This document shows positions 9,284 to 17,363 of a stretch of 64,000 bases of DNA, piece by piece. Position 1 is the stretch's first letter. The number at the start of each line of letters is the position of its first letter. Where the stretch lies: NCBI RefSeq assembly GCF_902497555.1, contig NZ_CABVGP010000001.1, positions 2,398,501-2,462,500 on the forward strand, read 5' to 3'. A program made the translations under genes and the position numbers. The stretch is from Amycolatopsis camponoti. Lineage in GTDB: Bacteria; Actinomycetota; Actinomycetes; Mycobacteriales; Pseudonocardiaceae. Below the pieces are notes generated by a model. It made no database searches and was not told the origin of the DNA. It was given only the letters and a program-made list of their open reading frames with translations.

Positions 9284-10633
9284 TCAGGAACTGCTGCGCG
9301 GGGGGCGCGCAGTGGAAGCTTCGGCCGCACGGAACGTCAGGTACGCCCCGAGCAGGACCAGGGGGTACACCAGGTAACCGTACCGAGTGGCCGGGGTGAG
9401 CAGGATCAACGCGCCGAGTCCGACGGCGATGCGCAGGACTGCGCCGGAGCCGTTCGCGGGGGGCCGGCGCACCAGCCAGATCACCATGGCCACGGCCGCG
9501 GCGCCGACGAGCGCGAACGCCGCCACCTGGCCCACCGGGCCGAGTTCGGCGATCAGGTGGCCCGGCAACGGGCTCGCCGCGGGCGACCGCACAACGCCCA
9601 TCCCGAGGGGAAAGCGGAAGACGTGCTCCACGAACGCCGCCGGGTCCACGAGGTACACGGGCAGGTGCAGCGCGGCCGTGGTGGCCACCAGCGCTGAGGC
9701 GAACCGCGCCACCGCGGGCCAGTCGAGCCCGGTTTCGTGGCCGGCCCGGCGTACCAGCACGAACACGGCCAGGACCGCGGCCGCGGGCGCGACGATGAGC
9801 TTCGCGCTGACGACCAGCGCGAGCACCAGGCCCGCCCAGGCGGCCCGCCCGGTGGCGGCGAGCGCGCAGGCGAGCACGAGCAGCCCGACGATCGCCAGGT
9901 CCGGCCCGGCGACCGCCCAGGTGAGTGCGGTGAGCGGGCAGGCCAGCGCGAGCTGCGCGGCACCCACGGGAACCTTCGGCCACTTCAGCAGCTTCAGCGT
10001 GCCCAGCACGCACGCGACGGCGGCCAGGGCGAACATCCAGCGGGCGTCGGTGAGCGCGTCGCCCAGCGGGGTGCCGCCGAACAGCGCGCGCGGCAGGCCG
10101 AAGACCGCCATCACCGGGCCGTAGGGGGTGTAGTCGTTGACCACGGGCGCCCGGCCGAGCGCGGTGACGTCGACGTACGGGGTTCCGTGGTGCAGCAGCA
10201 GATCCGCGGAGCGCTCGATCACCCAGACCTCGGGCTGCGCGGCCCACGAGAACGGCGTGATCAGCCAGTCCACTCCGGTCAGTCGCCGGATCACCAGAAG
10301 CAGCAACGGAAGGATCATTGCCAACAGGGCAACGGCGGCGATGCCGCACCAGCGCGACCCGAGCAGCCCGCGCGGCGTGCGGCCCTTCCGCGCCGACCAG
10401 AGCAGCCACCCGCTGTGCAGCGCGCCGAGGGCGTAGGCGACGGTCGCGAAGTTGCCCCAGACGCGGTAGCCGTAGAACTCGGACTTGAGCGCGGTCGGCA
10501 GGGCGAAGGCGAGACAGGCGAGGTAGAAGCCGAGGTCCCACCGCAGCGGGGCCCGGTCGAGCGTGGCCGCGGGGGCCGTGAAGAGCCGTGCCGCGCGCCG
10601 CCATGCGGGCGCCCGGCCCACCTCCGTTCCCAC
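9284..10633 (-). CDS. Polytopic membrane protein, GT87/GT-C glycosyltransferase-like
   Basis: A 449-residue protein with about ten hydrophobic segments spread over its length and short loops between them. The loop after the second or third segment carries ERSADLLLHHGTPYVDVTA and NDYTPYGPVMAVFG, similar in layout to actinobacterial DUF2029/GT87 mannosyltransferases that use polyprenyl-phosphate sugars outside the membrane. The C terminus is a short Ser/Arg/Pro tail. The start is GTG 10633; there is no obvious Shine-Dalgarno sequence. It is a single gene with converging neighbours on one side and the relic repeats on its upstream side. The glycosyltransferase role is inferred from topology and motif layout only. 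Confidence 0.6.
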   Translation of the reverse strand: MGTEVGRAPAWRRAARLFTAPAATLDRAPLRWDLGFYLACLAFALPTALKSEFYGYRVWGNFATVAYALGALHSGWLLWSARKGRTPRGLLGSRWCGIAAVALLAMILPLLLLVIRRLTGVDWLITPFSWAAQPEVWVIERSADLLLHHGTPYVDVTALGRAPVVNDYTPYGPVMAVFGLPRALFGGTPLGDALTDARWMFALAAVACVLGTLKLLKWPKVPVGAAQLALACPLTALTWAVAGPDLAIVGLLVLACALAATGRAAWAGLVLALVVSAKLIVAPAAAVLAVFVLVRRAGHETGLDWPAVARFASALVATTAALHLPVYLVDPAAFVEHVFRFPLGMGVVRSPAASPLPGHLIAELGPVGQVAAFALVGAAAVAMVIWLVRRPPANGSGAVLRIAVGLGALILLTPATRYGYLVYPLVLLGAYLTFRAAEASTARPPRSSS

Positions 10634-10666
10634 CCGGCCAGGCTACCGAGGGGCCCTTCGCCCGGT

Positions 10667-10972
10667 TCAGCCGCCGTCACGCAGGCGGGGTTCGTGGCGG
10701 GCTTCGGCGGTGGATGGGGTGCGGGTGGCGGGTGAGGCGCCCGCTGCCGGGGATGGCGGCGGCCGCGGCGGGATTTTGTCGGCGGGGCTTGGTCGGCCTT
10801 CGCGGGTGGGGGAGCGACCTTGGCGGACTGCCGGGCGAGAGGGTCAGCCGAGTTCTCGCACGCGGGGGTGCAGATTTGCGGCGGCCTTGGCATGCCGCCG
10901 GGCAAGAGGTTGGCTCGTCAGCCGAGTTCTCGCAGGCGGGGGACCAGATCTGTGGCCGCTTTGGCATGCCGC
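10667..10972. repeat. Tandem relics of the 3' end of the LLM oxidoreductase gene
   Basis: This 349-base space (10634-10982) holds no gene. It contains repeated copies of the last 50-55 bases of the adjacent minus-strand gene. Copy 1 is 10844-10898 and copy 2 is 10918-10972; the functional end starts at 10983. Read on the minus strand, copy 2 gives AKAATDLVPRLRELG then stop, and copy 1 AKAAANLHPRVRELG then stop, against AAADLLPRLRKLG then stop in the real gene. A fourth, more degraded copy begins near 10667. Spacing is about 74 and 65 bases. Each copy carries its own in-frame stop. Confidence 0.75.
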
Positions 10973-10982
10973 AGTCGCCTTC

Positions 10983-11834
10983 TCAGCCGAGCTTTCGCAG
11001 CCGCGGAAGCAGATCCGCGGCGGCTTCGGCCGCCTTGACGACGTTGTCGTGGCCCGTCGGCATCAGGACCAGCTCGGTGAACCCCGCCTCGACGTACCCC
11101 TCCGCGAGCCGCACGGCGGCATCCCCCTCGGGCGGCAGCCGGAACTGCACTGCCCGGCGGATCGTCGCCGGGTCACGATCCGCCGCCGCGCAATGGTCGT
11201 CCAGCACGCGCGAAAGCCGTTGCAGCTCGGCGATTTCCGTGCCCGGCAGCGCCGCGTTCAGCCACACGTCGGCGTGGGCGGCCACCACCCGCAGGCCGAG
11301 CTTCTCGCCGCTGCTGCCCAGCCACAGCGGTGGCTTCGGCTGGCGGGGCTTCGGATCGCTGCGCGCGGCGGTCAAGGCGTAGTGGCGGCCGCGGTAATCG
11401 GTTTCTTTCCGGGTCCACAGCAGACTGAGGATTTCGCACGTCTCGGCCAGCCTTTCGACACGTTCGACCGGTGGCGGCGTCGGCGTGCCCATCATCGCGT
11501 CGGTGTGCGCGTCGCCGCCCGCGCCGAGGCCGATGTCGAGCCGGCCGTCGGAGAGGTGGTCGACCGTCGCCGCGATCTTCGCGAACGTGCCCGGGTGGCG
11601 GTTCGTGTTTCCGGACACCAGACATCCGATGCGCACCCGCTGCGTCGCCTCGGCCATCGCTGCGAGGAGTGACCAGCCGTCGAAGATGTCGCCGGTGCGG
11701 TCCGGGCCCATCGGGGCGAGGTGGTCGAAGACCCAGCAGCCGTCGAATCCGGCGTCGTCGGCGATGGCCCAGATCTCGCGGAGCGCGGCGATGCCGATGT
11801 GCTGCTGCGGCGGCTTGAGTCCGACGGTGACCAT
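10983..11834 (-). CDS. LLM-class (luciferase-like) F420-dependent oxidoreductase
   Basis: A 283-residue TIM-barrel enzyme of the bacterial luciferase-like family. Visible family features are the N-terminal VTVGLKPPQQ strand, AGFDGCWVFDHL, the FAKIAATVDHLSDGRLDIGLGAG motif (split here only for description) and a C-terminal helix ending LLPRLRKLG. Family members transfer hydride using coenzyme F420 or FMN; F420 is likely in this lineage. I chose ATG 11834 because CAGGAG lies six bases upstream; a longer frame reaches 11867 but lacks a ribosome site. It is divergent from a MarR regulator with a shared 72-base promoter region, suggesting control by it. Confidence 0.85.
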   Translation of the reverse strand: MVTVGLKPPQQHIGIAALREIWAIADDAGFDGCWVFDHLAPMGPDRTGDIFDGWSLLAAMAEATQRVRIGCLVSGNTNRHPGTFAKIAATVDHLSDGRLDIGLGAGGDAHTDAMMGTPTPPPVERVERLAETCEILSLLWTRKETDYRGRHYALTAARSDPKPRQPKPPLWLGSSGEKLGLRVVAAHADVWLNAALPGTEIAELQRLSRVLDDHCAAADRDPATIRRAVQFRLPPEGDAAVRLAEGYVEAGFTELVLMPTGHDNVVKAAEAAADLLPRLRKLG

Positions 11835-11906
11835 GATGTGCTCCTGATTATCAGCGTTACAAATCATCAGTGAAACTGACGATCAGCGTAAGGGTAGAGT
11901 TCTCGC
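11835..11906. promoter_or_regulatory. Divergent promoter and MarR-type operator
   Basis: The 72 bases between the LLM gene and the MarR gene contain the palindrome TCAGT-GAA-ACTGA at 11867-11879, flanked by two direct copies of ATCAGCGT (11850 and 11882 regions). TAGAGT at 11895-11900 ends six bases before the ATG of the MarR gene, fitting a leaderless promoter. The region is distinctly richer in A and T than its surroundings. Confidence 0.55.
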
Positions 11907-12335
11907 ATGTCCAGCGATCTCGCCGTCCACCGCCGGCTCGGCTACCTGCTCAAGCACGCCCAGCTGCGGCTCGCCGAGCTGGCCGAGCCGCTGTACGCGC
12001 CGCTCGGGATCACCGGCCGTCAGCTCGCCTTGCTCACGCTGTTCGGCGACGGGCCGGCGTTGTCGCAGCAGGAGGGTGCGGCGCGCCTCGGCATCGACCG
12101 GACGACGATGGTCGCCCTGGTCGACGAGCTGGAGGACAAGGAGCTGGTCCGGCGCGAGGTCGCGCCGGGTGATCGCCGGAAGCGCCTCGTTACGCTGACC
12201 GCCGAGGGCGAGCGCGTTCGTGTGACGGGCGAGGAAGTCACCCGGCAGGCGGAGGGTGCGCTGCTGGCGCCGCTCGGCGAAGGAGATGCGGAACGGCTGC
12301 GCGCCGCACTGCACCGCGTTGTTCGCGGGGAGTGA
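11907..12335 (+). CDS. MarR-family transcriptional regulator
   Basis: A 142-residue MarR protein. The winged helix spans about residues 30-105: LSQQEGAARLGIDRTTMVALVDELEDKELV as helices 3-4, then the wing VAPGDRRKRLVTLTAEG. N- and C-terminal helices provide the dimer interface. MarR proteins usually repress a divergent gene and are released by small phenolic or oxidised ligands. The divergent neighbour is the LLM oxidoreductase. It probably lacks a leader, since a TAGAGT element sits just before its ATG. Ligand unknown. Confidence 0.9.
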   Translation: MSSDLAVHRRLGYLLKHAQLRLAELAEPLYAPLGITGRQLALLTLFGDGPALSQQEGAARLGIDRTTMVALVDELEDKELVRREVAPGDRRKRLVTLTAEGERVRVTGEEVTRQAEGALLAPLGEGDAERLRAALHRVVRGE

Positions 12336-12389
12336 ACGGCGACGGGAAGCAAACGGGCAACGACGACGTTGTCCAGGTCATATCCGGAG

Positions 12390-12415
12390 AAAACCTCAGC
12401 TATAGTAGAGGTTTT
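12390..12415 (+). promoter_or_regulatory. Palindromic operator enclosing the -10 box of the ABC exporter gene
   Basis: AAAACCTC and GAGGTTTT form a perfect 8-bp inverted repeat separated by 10 bases that contain TATAGT (12401-12406), an excellent -10 element. A repressor dimer bound here would block the promoter directly. The transcript would start near 12413, about 20 bases before the ATG. The MarR gene just upstream is a candidate binder, but its own operator looks different. Confidence 0.6.
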
Positions 12416-12432
12416 GACACTGGGGGTTCCTC

Positions 12433-14304
12433 ATGGACAACACCTGGGCGCTGCTGAGCTCGGCGATGCGCGCCAACGACGTCCCGAAGGGGCTGACCCG
12501 CGGCACGCTCAAACGCGTCGCGCGGTTCGCCCGGCCGCACTGGCGGCGGCTGCTGGCCTTCCTCGTCCTGACCGTGGTCTCGGCGGTCCTCGCGGTGTCG
12601 ACACCGGTCCTGGCCGGCAAGGTGGTCGACGCGATCGTCGGCGGCCGTGACCTGCCGCTGGTCGTCTGGCTCGCGGTCGTCATCGCCCTGCTCGCGGTCG
12701 CCGACGCCGGCTTCGGCCTCATCGAGCGCTGGCAGTCCGCGCGCATCGGCGAAGGCATCATCTACGACCTGCGGCGCGCCGTGTTCGAGCACGTGCAACG
12801 GATGCCGATCGCCTTCTTCACGCGCACCCGCACCGGGGCGCTCGTTTCCCGTCTGAACAACGACGTCATCGGCGCGCAGCGGACGTTCACCGCGACGCTG
12901 TCCGGCCTGGTCACCAACACGATCCAGCTGGCGCTCTCGCTGGCCGTCATGCTGACGCTGTCGTGGCAGGTCACGCTGCTCGCGCTGGTGCTGCTGCCGA
13001 TCTTCGTGCTGCCCGCGCGCCGGCTCGGCCGCCGGATGGCCGGGCTGCAGCGGGAAGCCGCGAACCTCAACGCGGGCATGACCACGCAGATGACCGAGCG
13101 GTTCTCCGCGCCGGGCGCGACCCTGGTGAAGCTCTTCGGCCGTCCGGTGCAGGAAGCGGACGACTTCGGGGTGCGCGCGGGGCGCGTGCGCGACATCGGC
13201 GTGCGGACCGCGATGCTGACCCGCTGGTTCATGACCAGCCTGACCCTGGTTTCGGCGCTGGCGCAGGCGCTCGTCTACGGTCTCGGCGGGTACCTCGCGC
13301 TGACCGGCAAGCTCGCGCCGGGCACCGTGGTCGCGCTCGCGCTGCTGCTGACCCGGCTCTACGCGCCGCTGACCGCGCTGGCCAACGTGCGCGTCGACGT
13401 CATGACGGCGCTGGTGTCGTTCGAGCGGGTCTTCGAGGTCCTCGACCTGAAGCCGATGATCGAGGAGAAGCCGTCCGCGCGTACTTTGCCAGCTTCTTCC
13501 GGAGTTTCCGTCGAGTTCTCCGACGTCCGCTTCGGTTACCCGGCGGCGGACCGGTACTCGCTGGCGTCGCTGGAGGACGTCGCGACGCTCGACCACCGCG
13601 GCGGGGACGAGGTGCTGCACGGGATCTCGTTCCGCGCCGAGCCGGGACAGATGGTCGCGCTGGTCGGGTCGTCGGGCGCGGGGAAGTCGACGATCGCGTC
13701 GCTGCTGCCGCGGCTCTACGACGTCGACTCCGGCTCGGTGCGGCTGTCCGATGTGGACGTCCGGGACCTGAGTTTCGCTTCGCTGCGGGAGACCGTCGGC
13801 GTCGTGACGCAGGACGGGCACCTCTTCCACGAGACGATCCGCGCGAACCTGGCCTACGCGCGTCCGGGCGTCACCGACGACGAGATCTGGGCGGCGCTGG
13901 AGCGGGCCCGGCTCGGTGAGCTGGTGCATTCGCTGCCGGACGGCCTCGACACGACGGTGGGGGAGCGCGGCTACCGCCTCTCCGGCGGCGAACGCCAGCG
14001 GCTGACGATCGCGCGGTTGCTGCTGGCGCAGCCCAAGGTCGTCGTGCTGGACGAGGCGACCGCGCACCTGGACTCCGAGTCCGAGGCGGCGGTCGGCGAA
14101 GCCCTGACGCACGCGCTGGCCGGCCGTACGGCGCTGGTCATCGCGCACCGGCTCTCGACGGTCCGCGCGGCCGACCAGATCCTGGTCCTGGAGCACGGCG
14201 AGATCGTCGAGCGCGGAACGCACGAGGAACTCCTGGCCGCCAACGGCCGCTACGCAACCCTCCACGCAACCCAGTTCGCCGAAGAAGAACCAGCCGTGGC
14301 GTGA
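12433..14304 (+). CDS. ABC exporter half-transporter (fused membrane and ATPase domains)
   Basis: A 623-residue type IV ABC exporter. The membrane domain (about 35-330) has six hydrophobic helices. The ATPase domain (about 365-610) carries Walker A GSSGAGKST, Q-loop VVTQDGHLF, signature LSGGERQR, Walker B VVVLDEATAHLD and switch histidine in VIAHRLSTV, so all catalytic parts are intact. A 45-residue insertion precedes Walker A (around LASLEDVATLDHRGGDE). Half-transporters work as homodimers or with a partner; none is adjacent, so a homodimer is likely. It may export drugs or lipids. Its promoter lies inside a palindrome (12390-12415), pointing to inducible expression. The stop is within the first unit of array B. 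Confidence 0.9.
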   Translation: MDNTWALLSSAMRANDVPKGLTRGTLKRVARFARPHWRRLLAFLVLTVVSAVLAVSTPVLAGKVVDAIVGGRDLPLVVWLAVVIALLAVADAGFGLIERWQSARIGEGIIYDLRRAVFEHVQRMPIAFFTRTRTGALVSRLNNDVIGAQRTFTATLSGLVTNTIQLALSLAVMLTLSWQVTLLALVLLPIFVLPARRLGRRMAGLQREAANLNAGMTTQMTERFSAPGATLVKLFGRPVQEADDFGVRAGRVRDIGVRTAMLTRWFMTSLTLVSALAQALVYGLGGYLALTGKLAPGTVVALALLLTRLYAPLTALANVRVDVMTALVSFERVFEVLDLKPMIEEKPSARTLPASSGVSVEFSDVRFGYPAADRYSLASLEDVATLDHRGGDEVLHGISFRAEPGQMVALVGSSGAGKSTIASLLPRLYDVDSGSVRLSDVDVRDLSFASLRETVGVVTQDGHLFHETIRANLAYARPGVTDDEIWAALERARLGELVHSLPDGLDTTVGERGYRLSGGERQRLTIARLLLAQPKVVVLDEATAHLDSESEAAVGEALTHALAGRTALVIAHRLSTVRAADQILVLEHGEIVERGTHEELLAANGRYATLHATQFAEEEPAVA

Positions 14305-14456
14305 TCAGCCGGGCATCACACGTGATCAGGCGGGCATCACGTGTGATTGGACGGGCATCACGCGATTGGGCGGGCATCAGCGCGATGCCCCGCCAATCAC
14401 GCGTGTGACCCCGCCAATCACGCGTGATGCCTCTTTGATCACGCCTGATGCCCCTT
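14302..14456. repeat. Inverted array of ATCACGCGTGAT-type repeats between converging genes (array B)
   Basis: About seven units of 18-21 bases fill the space between the ABC exporter and the converging serine hydrolase. Left units read GGGCATCACACGTGATCAGG and close variants; right units read GCCAATCACGCGTGATGCC and variants, in inverted order. The centre at 14372-14390 is itself a palindrome (GGGCATC-AGCGC-GATGCCC). The arms are roughly 70 bases long, so RNA from either strand would fold into a long imperfect hairpin. Units at the ends supply the stop codons and the last residues of both genes. It shares its core and linker with array A (1014-1210). Confidence 0.87.
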
Positions 14457-15605
14457 CACGCACGTGTAGAGGGCTTGGACCAGGGCCATTTTGCGGGGGT
14501 CGTCGCGGATCAACGGGCCCAGCTGGTTGAGGGTGTAGCCGAAGGCGATGCCGTTTTCCGGATCCGCGGCGCCGGTGGAGCCGCCGAGGCCGTCGTGGCC
14601 GAACGCGTTCGGGTTGGGCCCGAAGCCGCGGGCGTCGCTGCCGAGGTAGAAGCCCAGGCCCCACTCGTTCGGGAGGCCGAGCACCGCGTCGATCTCCTTG
14701 CCCTGGCTCTCGCGGGCGAGCGCCAGCGCCGATGCGGACAGGAGCGTGCCGTCGACGAGCCCGTTGTAGATCGTGGCGATCGCGCGGGCCGTGCCGTGGC
14801 CGTTCAGCGCCGGCATGACGGCGTGGCGGAAAGCCGGTTCGTTCGCGTGGTGGCCCGCGAGCCGCGGGTTGGTCAACGCCGCCTGGGCGACCGGGCCGGC
14901 CGCGGCGAAGGCCGTGGCCAGCGCGTTCGCCATCTCTTCGGTCATGACGGGGTCGACGAGGGTCGCGCACCGGTCCAGGTCGGCGTCGGGGCCCAGCCCG
15001 ATCGAGAAGTCCGCGCCCAGCGGCCCGGCGACCTGCTCGGCGAAGAACTCGCGGATGCCCTGACCGGCGATCCGCCGCACGACCTCGCCGACGAGCCAGC
15101 CGTACGCCAGCGCGTGGTACCCGCCCGCGGAACCCGGTTCGTACAACGGTTCCTGGGCCGCGTACAGCGACGTCATCAGGTCCCAGTCGTACAGCTCCTC
15201 GACGGCCACCGGCCGGTCGAGGCCGATCCCGGGGACGCCGGAGCGGTGCGTGAGCAGCCACCGCACCGGGATCTCGCCCTTGCCCGCCGCGGCGAACTCG
15301 GGCCAGTACTTCGCGACCGGCGCGTCGACGTCCAGCTCGCCGGCGTCGGCGAGGCGGTGCGCGCAGATCGCGGTCATGCCCTTGGTCGTCGACCAGACGT
15401 TGGCCAGCGTGTCCGGCTGCCACGGACGCGCGCGGTCCGGTCCGGACCAGCCACCCCACAGGTCGACGACGACCTCGCCGTGGCGGAGGGCCGTGAACGC
15501 GGCGCCCAGCTCGCCGCGCTCGCGGAAGTTCGCTTCGAAGGCTTCGCGCACCGGCTCGAACCCGGGAGCGCACTCGCCGTGCACCGTCGCCGTGGCACCG
15601 TCCAT
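14439..15605 (-). CDS. Serine hydrolase of the beta-lactamase / family VIII esterase type
   Basis: A 388-residue cytoplasmic-looking protein with no signal peptide. The nucleophile motif is STTK (serine-x-x-lysine) in VWSTTKGMTAICAHRLADAG near residue 72. The second motif tyrosine is likely in YHALAYGWLVG, and the third element is GHDGLGG in the C-terminal part. This is the EstB/LAAP-like pattern used by esterases and amidases rather than true beta-lactamases. The last residues (GHQA) are encoded by a unit of array B. The start ATG 15605 is preceded by GAGGAG. A perfect TetR-type palindrome (15634-15647) lies just upstream. Physiological substrate unknown. Confidence 0.85.
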   Translation of the reverse strand: MDGATATVHGECAPGFEPVREAFEANFRERGELGAAFTALRHGEVVVDLWGGWSGPDRARPWQPDTLANVWSTTKGMTAICAHRLADAGELDVDAPVAKYWPEFAAAGKGEIPVRWLLTHRSGVPGIGLDRPVAVEELYDWDLMTSLYAAQEPLYEPGSAGGYHALAYGWLVGEVVRRIAGQGIREFFAEQVAGPLGADFSIGLGPDADLDRCATLVDPVMTEEMANALATAFAAAGPVAQAALTNPRLAGHHANEPAFRHAVMPALNGHGTARAIATIYNGLVDGTLLSASALALARESQGKEIDAVLGLPNEWGLGFYLGSDARGFGPNPNAFGHDGLGGSTGAADPENGIAFGYTLNQLGPLIRDDPRKMALVQALYTCVKGHQA

Positions 15606-15633
15606 GGGATCTCCTCAGCTCGTCGTTGAGCAC

Positions 15634-15647
15634 ACCGACCAGTCGGT
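15634..15647. promoter_or_regulatory. TetR-type operator upstream of the serine hydrolase
   Basis: ACCGAC-CA-GTCGGT is a perfect inverted repeat 29 bases before the serine hydrolase start, of the type bound by actinobacterial TetR repressors. No TetR gene is adjacent, so the regulator must be encoded elsewhere. Confidence 0.5.
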
Positions 15648-15730
15648 ATGTCGACGCTAAAGGGGGCCGGGCACGCCCGTCAAGGTGTGCCCGGCCGGTG
15701 CTTCTTCACGAACTGGCGGCACGAAACGGG

Positions 15731-16465
15731 CTACTTCAGCCGTGGCACGATCGCGCTGTACTTCTCCAGCAGCGCCGCGTTCGCCTCGTCGCCACCCTCC
15801 ACATTGGAGCTGCGCCACAGCGGGACGTCGAGGCCCTCGGCCGTCCCGCGGTCGTAGACCTGCGCGAGCACGAGGTTCCACAGGAACGCGTTGACCATAG
15901 TGGACAGCGGCGCGGTGCGCGGCGCGTCCGGCGGGTAGCTCGCGTCGCCCGGGATGACCAGCGAGTCCAGCACGACGGTGCCCTGCTCGACCAGCGTGCT
16001 CGACGACCGCCGCGGCGCCGCCGCCACGCACGCCCGCGACGTGATCGCGATGACCGCCGCTCCGCGCTCGCGGGCCTCGATGCACAGCTCGACCGGGTAC
16101 GGGTTCGACCCGGACGTCGAGAACACGACCAGCACGTCGTCCGGCCCCGGCGCGCGCTCGGCCAGCACCTCGGCGGCCAGGCCGCTGCGCCGCTCGGTCT
16201 TCGTGCTGCTCACCGCGCCGTGCAGCGGGAGCAGGTCCGGGTGGTACAGCGGGTAGACGCAGGCCAGGCCGCCGGCCCGGTAGAACGTCTCGGCGACGGC
16301 CGCCAGCGAGTGCCCGGCGCCGGCGGTATAGACCAGTGCGTCGGCCCGGATCACCCCCAGCACCAGATCCGCCGCTTCGCGCACCGCCTCGACGTTGGCC
16401 TGCTCGACGTCCGCCAGTTGCTTCGCGACGCTGCCCGAGATGTCCGTGGCGCTCACCACACCCAC
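15731..16465 (-). CDS. SIS-domain sugar-phosphate-binding protein
   Basis: A 244-residue protein with a single SIS domain at about residues 20-200. It shows the nucleotide-like loop ALVYTAGAGHSLAAVAETFYRAGG and the phosphosugar-binding serines in VVFSTSGSNPYPVELCIEARERG, followed by VIAITS. SIS proteins isomerise phosphosugars or sense them; this family is related to uncharacterised phosphosugar isomerases next to sugar kinases. No sugar kinase or transporter is adjacent here, so the role is unclear. Several GTG codons cluster at the 5' end (16465 and the next few codons), so the exact start is uncertain. Confidence 0.8.
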   Translation of the reverse strand: MGVVSATDISGSVAKQLADVEQANVEAVREAADLVLGVIRADALVYTAGAGHSLAAVAETFYRAGGLACVYPLYHPDLLPLHGAVSSTKTERRSGLAAEVLAERAPGPDDVLVVFSTSGSNPYPVELCIEARERGAAVIAITSRACVAAAPRRSSSTLVEQGTVVLDSLVIPGDASYPPDAPRTAPLSTMVNAFLWNLVLAQVYDRGTAEGLDVPLWRSSNVEGGDEANAALLEKYSAIVPRLK

Positions 16466-16577
16466 CCTTCCGTAGGGGACCGGGCGCCGAATCTACCGCG
16501 AAGATGGTGGTACGCGGTGGAATAGCCCGGTGGGCGGACGGGGTTGACCCGGATGCGGGTGCGACAGGAGGACGCGG

Positions 16578-17270
16578 GTGAGCGAAGCGGAACCGGCGGT
16601 GTCGGTGTGGCCGGCACGCGGGCGGACCGAAGCGGTCGTGCTCGTGCTCCACGGCGGCGCCGAGCGCGGCACGGGCAGCGTGCCGCCCTGGAAGCTCGCC
16701 TACCTGCGGATGGTCCCGATCGCGCGCGCCCTGCACCGGGCCGGCCGCAAGAACGGCGTCGAGGTGCGGCTGCTGCGCAACCGCCGCTACGGCTGGAACG
16801 CCCCGGCGATGGACCCGCTCGACGACGCCCGCTGGGCCCTCGAGCGCATCCGCGCCGACCACCCCGGCCTGCCGGTGGTGCTGGTCGGTCACTCCATGGG
16901 TGCGCGGGTGGCGCTGCGGGTGGCGGACGACCCGGCCGTGCGCGGGGTCTGCGCGCTGGCGCCGTGGACGCCGCGGGGTGAGCCGGTGGACGCCGTCACG
17001 GGACGGTCGGTGCTCATCGTGCACGGCACCCGTGACCGGATGACCAGCCCCGTGGAATCGCACGCCTTCGCCGAACGCGCCGAAGGCGTCGCCGCGCGCG
17101 TCGCCCGGTTCGAGATCGCCAACGAGGGACACGCGATGCTGCGTCGCTCGTCCGTGTGGACCCGGCTGACGATTGCTTTCACACTGGAAGTGCTCGCCGG
17201 GGGCACCGGTGACGAGCTGCGCGGCGCCTGGGCCGCGCCGGGGCCCGAGCGGCTCCGAATACCCGTATAG
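16578..17270 (+). CDS. Alpha/beta hydrolase
   Basis: A 230-residue alpha/beta hydrolase fold protein. The oxyanion strand is VLVLHGGAERG near residue 21-31, the nucleophile elbow is GHSMGARVAL (Ser near residue 105), an acid candidate lies in VHGTRDRMTS, and the catalytic histidine is in ANEGHAMLRR. All parts of the triad are present. It starts at GTG 16578 with AGGAGG seven bases upstream. It is divergent from the SIS gene across 112 bases and precedes the methyltransferase gene by 93 bases. Substrate unknown. Confidence 0.85.
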   Translation: MSEAEPAVSVWPARGRTEAVVLVLHGGAERGTGSVPPWKLAYLRMVPIARALHRAGRKNGVEVRLLRNRRYGWNAPAMDPLDDARWALERIRADHPGLPVVLVGHSMGARVALRVADDPAVRGVCALAPWTPRGEPVDAVTGRSVLIVHGTRDRMTSPVESHAFAERAEGVAARVARFEIANEGHAMLRRSSVWTRLTIAFTLEVLAGGTGDELRGAWAAPGPERLRIPV

Positions 17271-17363
17271 GACCGCCCCGAACAGGGCATACAGCGAAGC
17301 GCGCCGCGGGGGTGCGGCGACTACGATCGTTCACCGGCGAACCAGGCCGGCGGAGGGAGAACC

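Noticed and set aside
14302..14456. Insertion-element remnant
   Set aside because: No transposase frame, no target-site duplication and too many internal copies; the inverted array explanation fits better.
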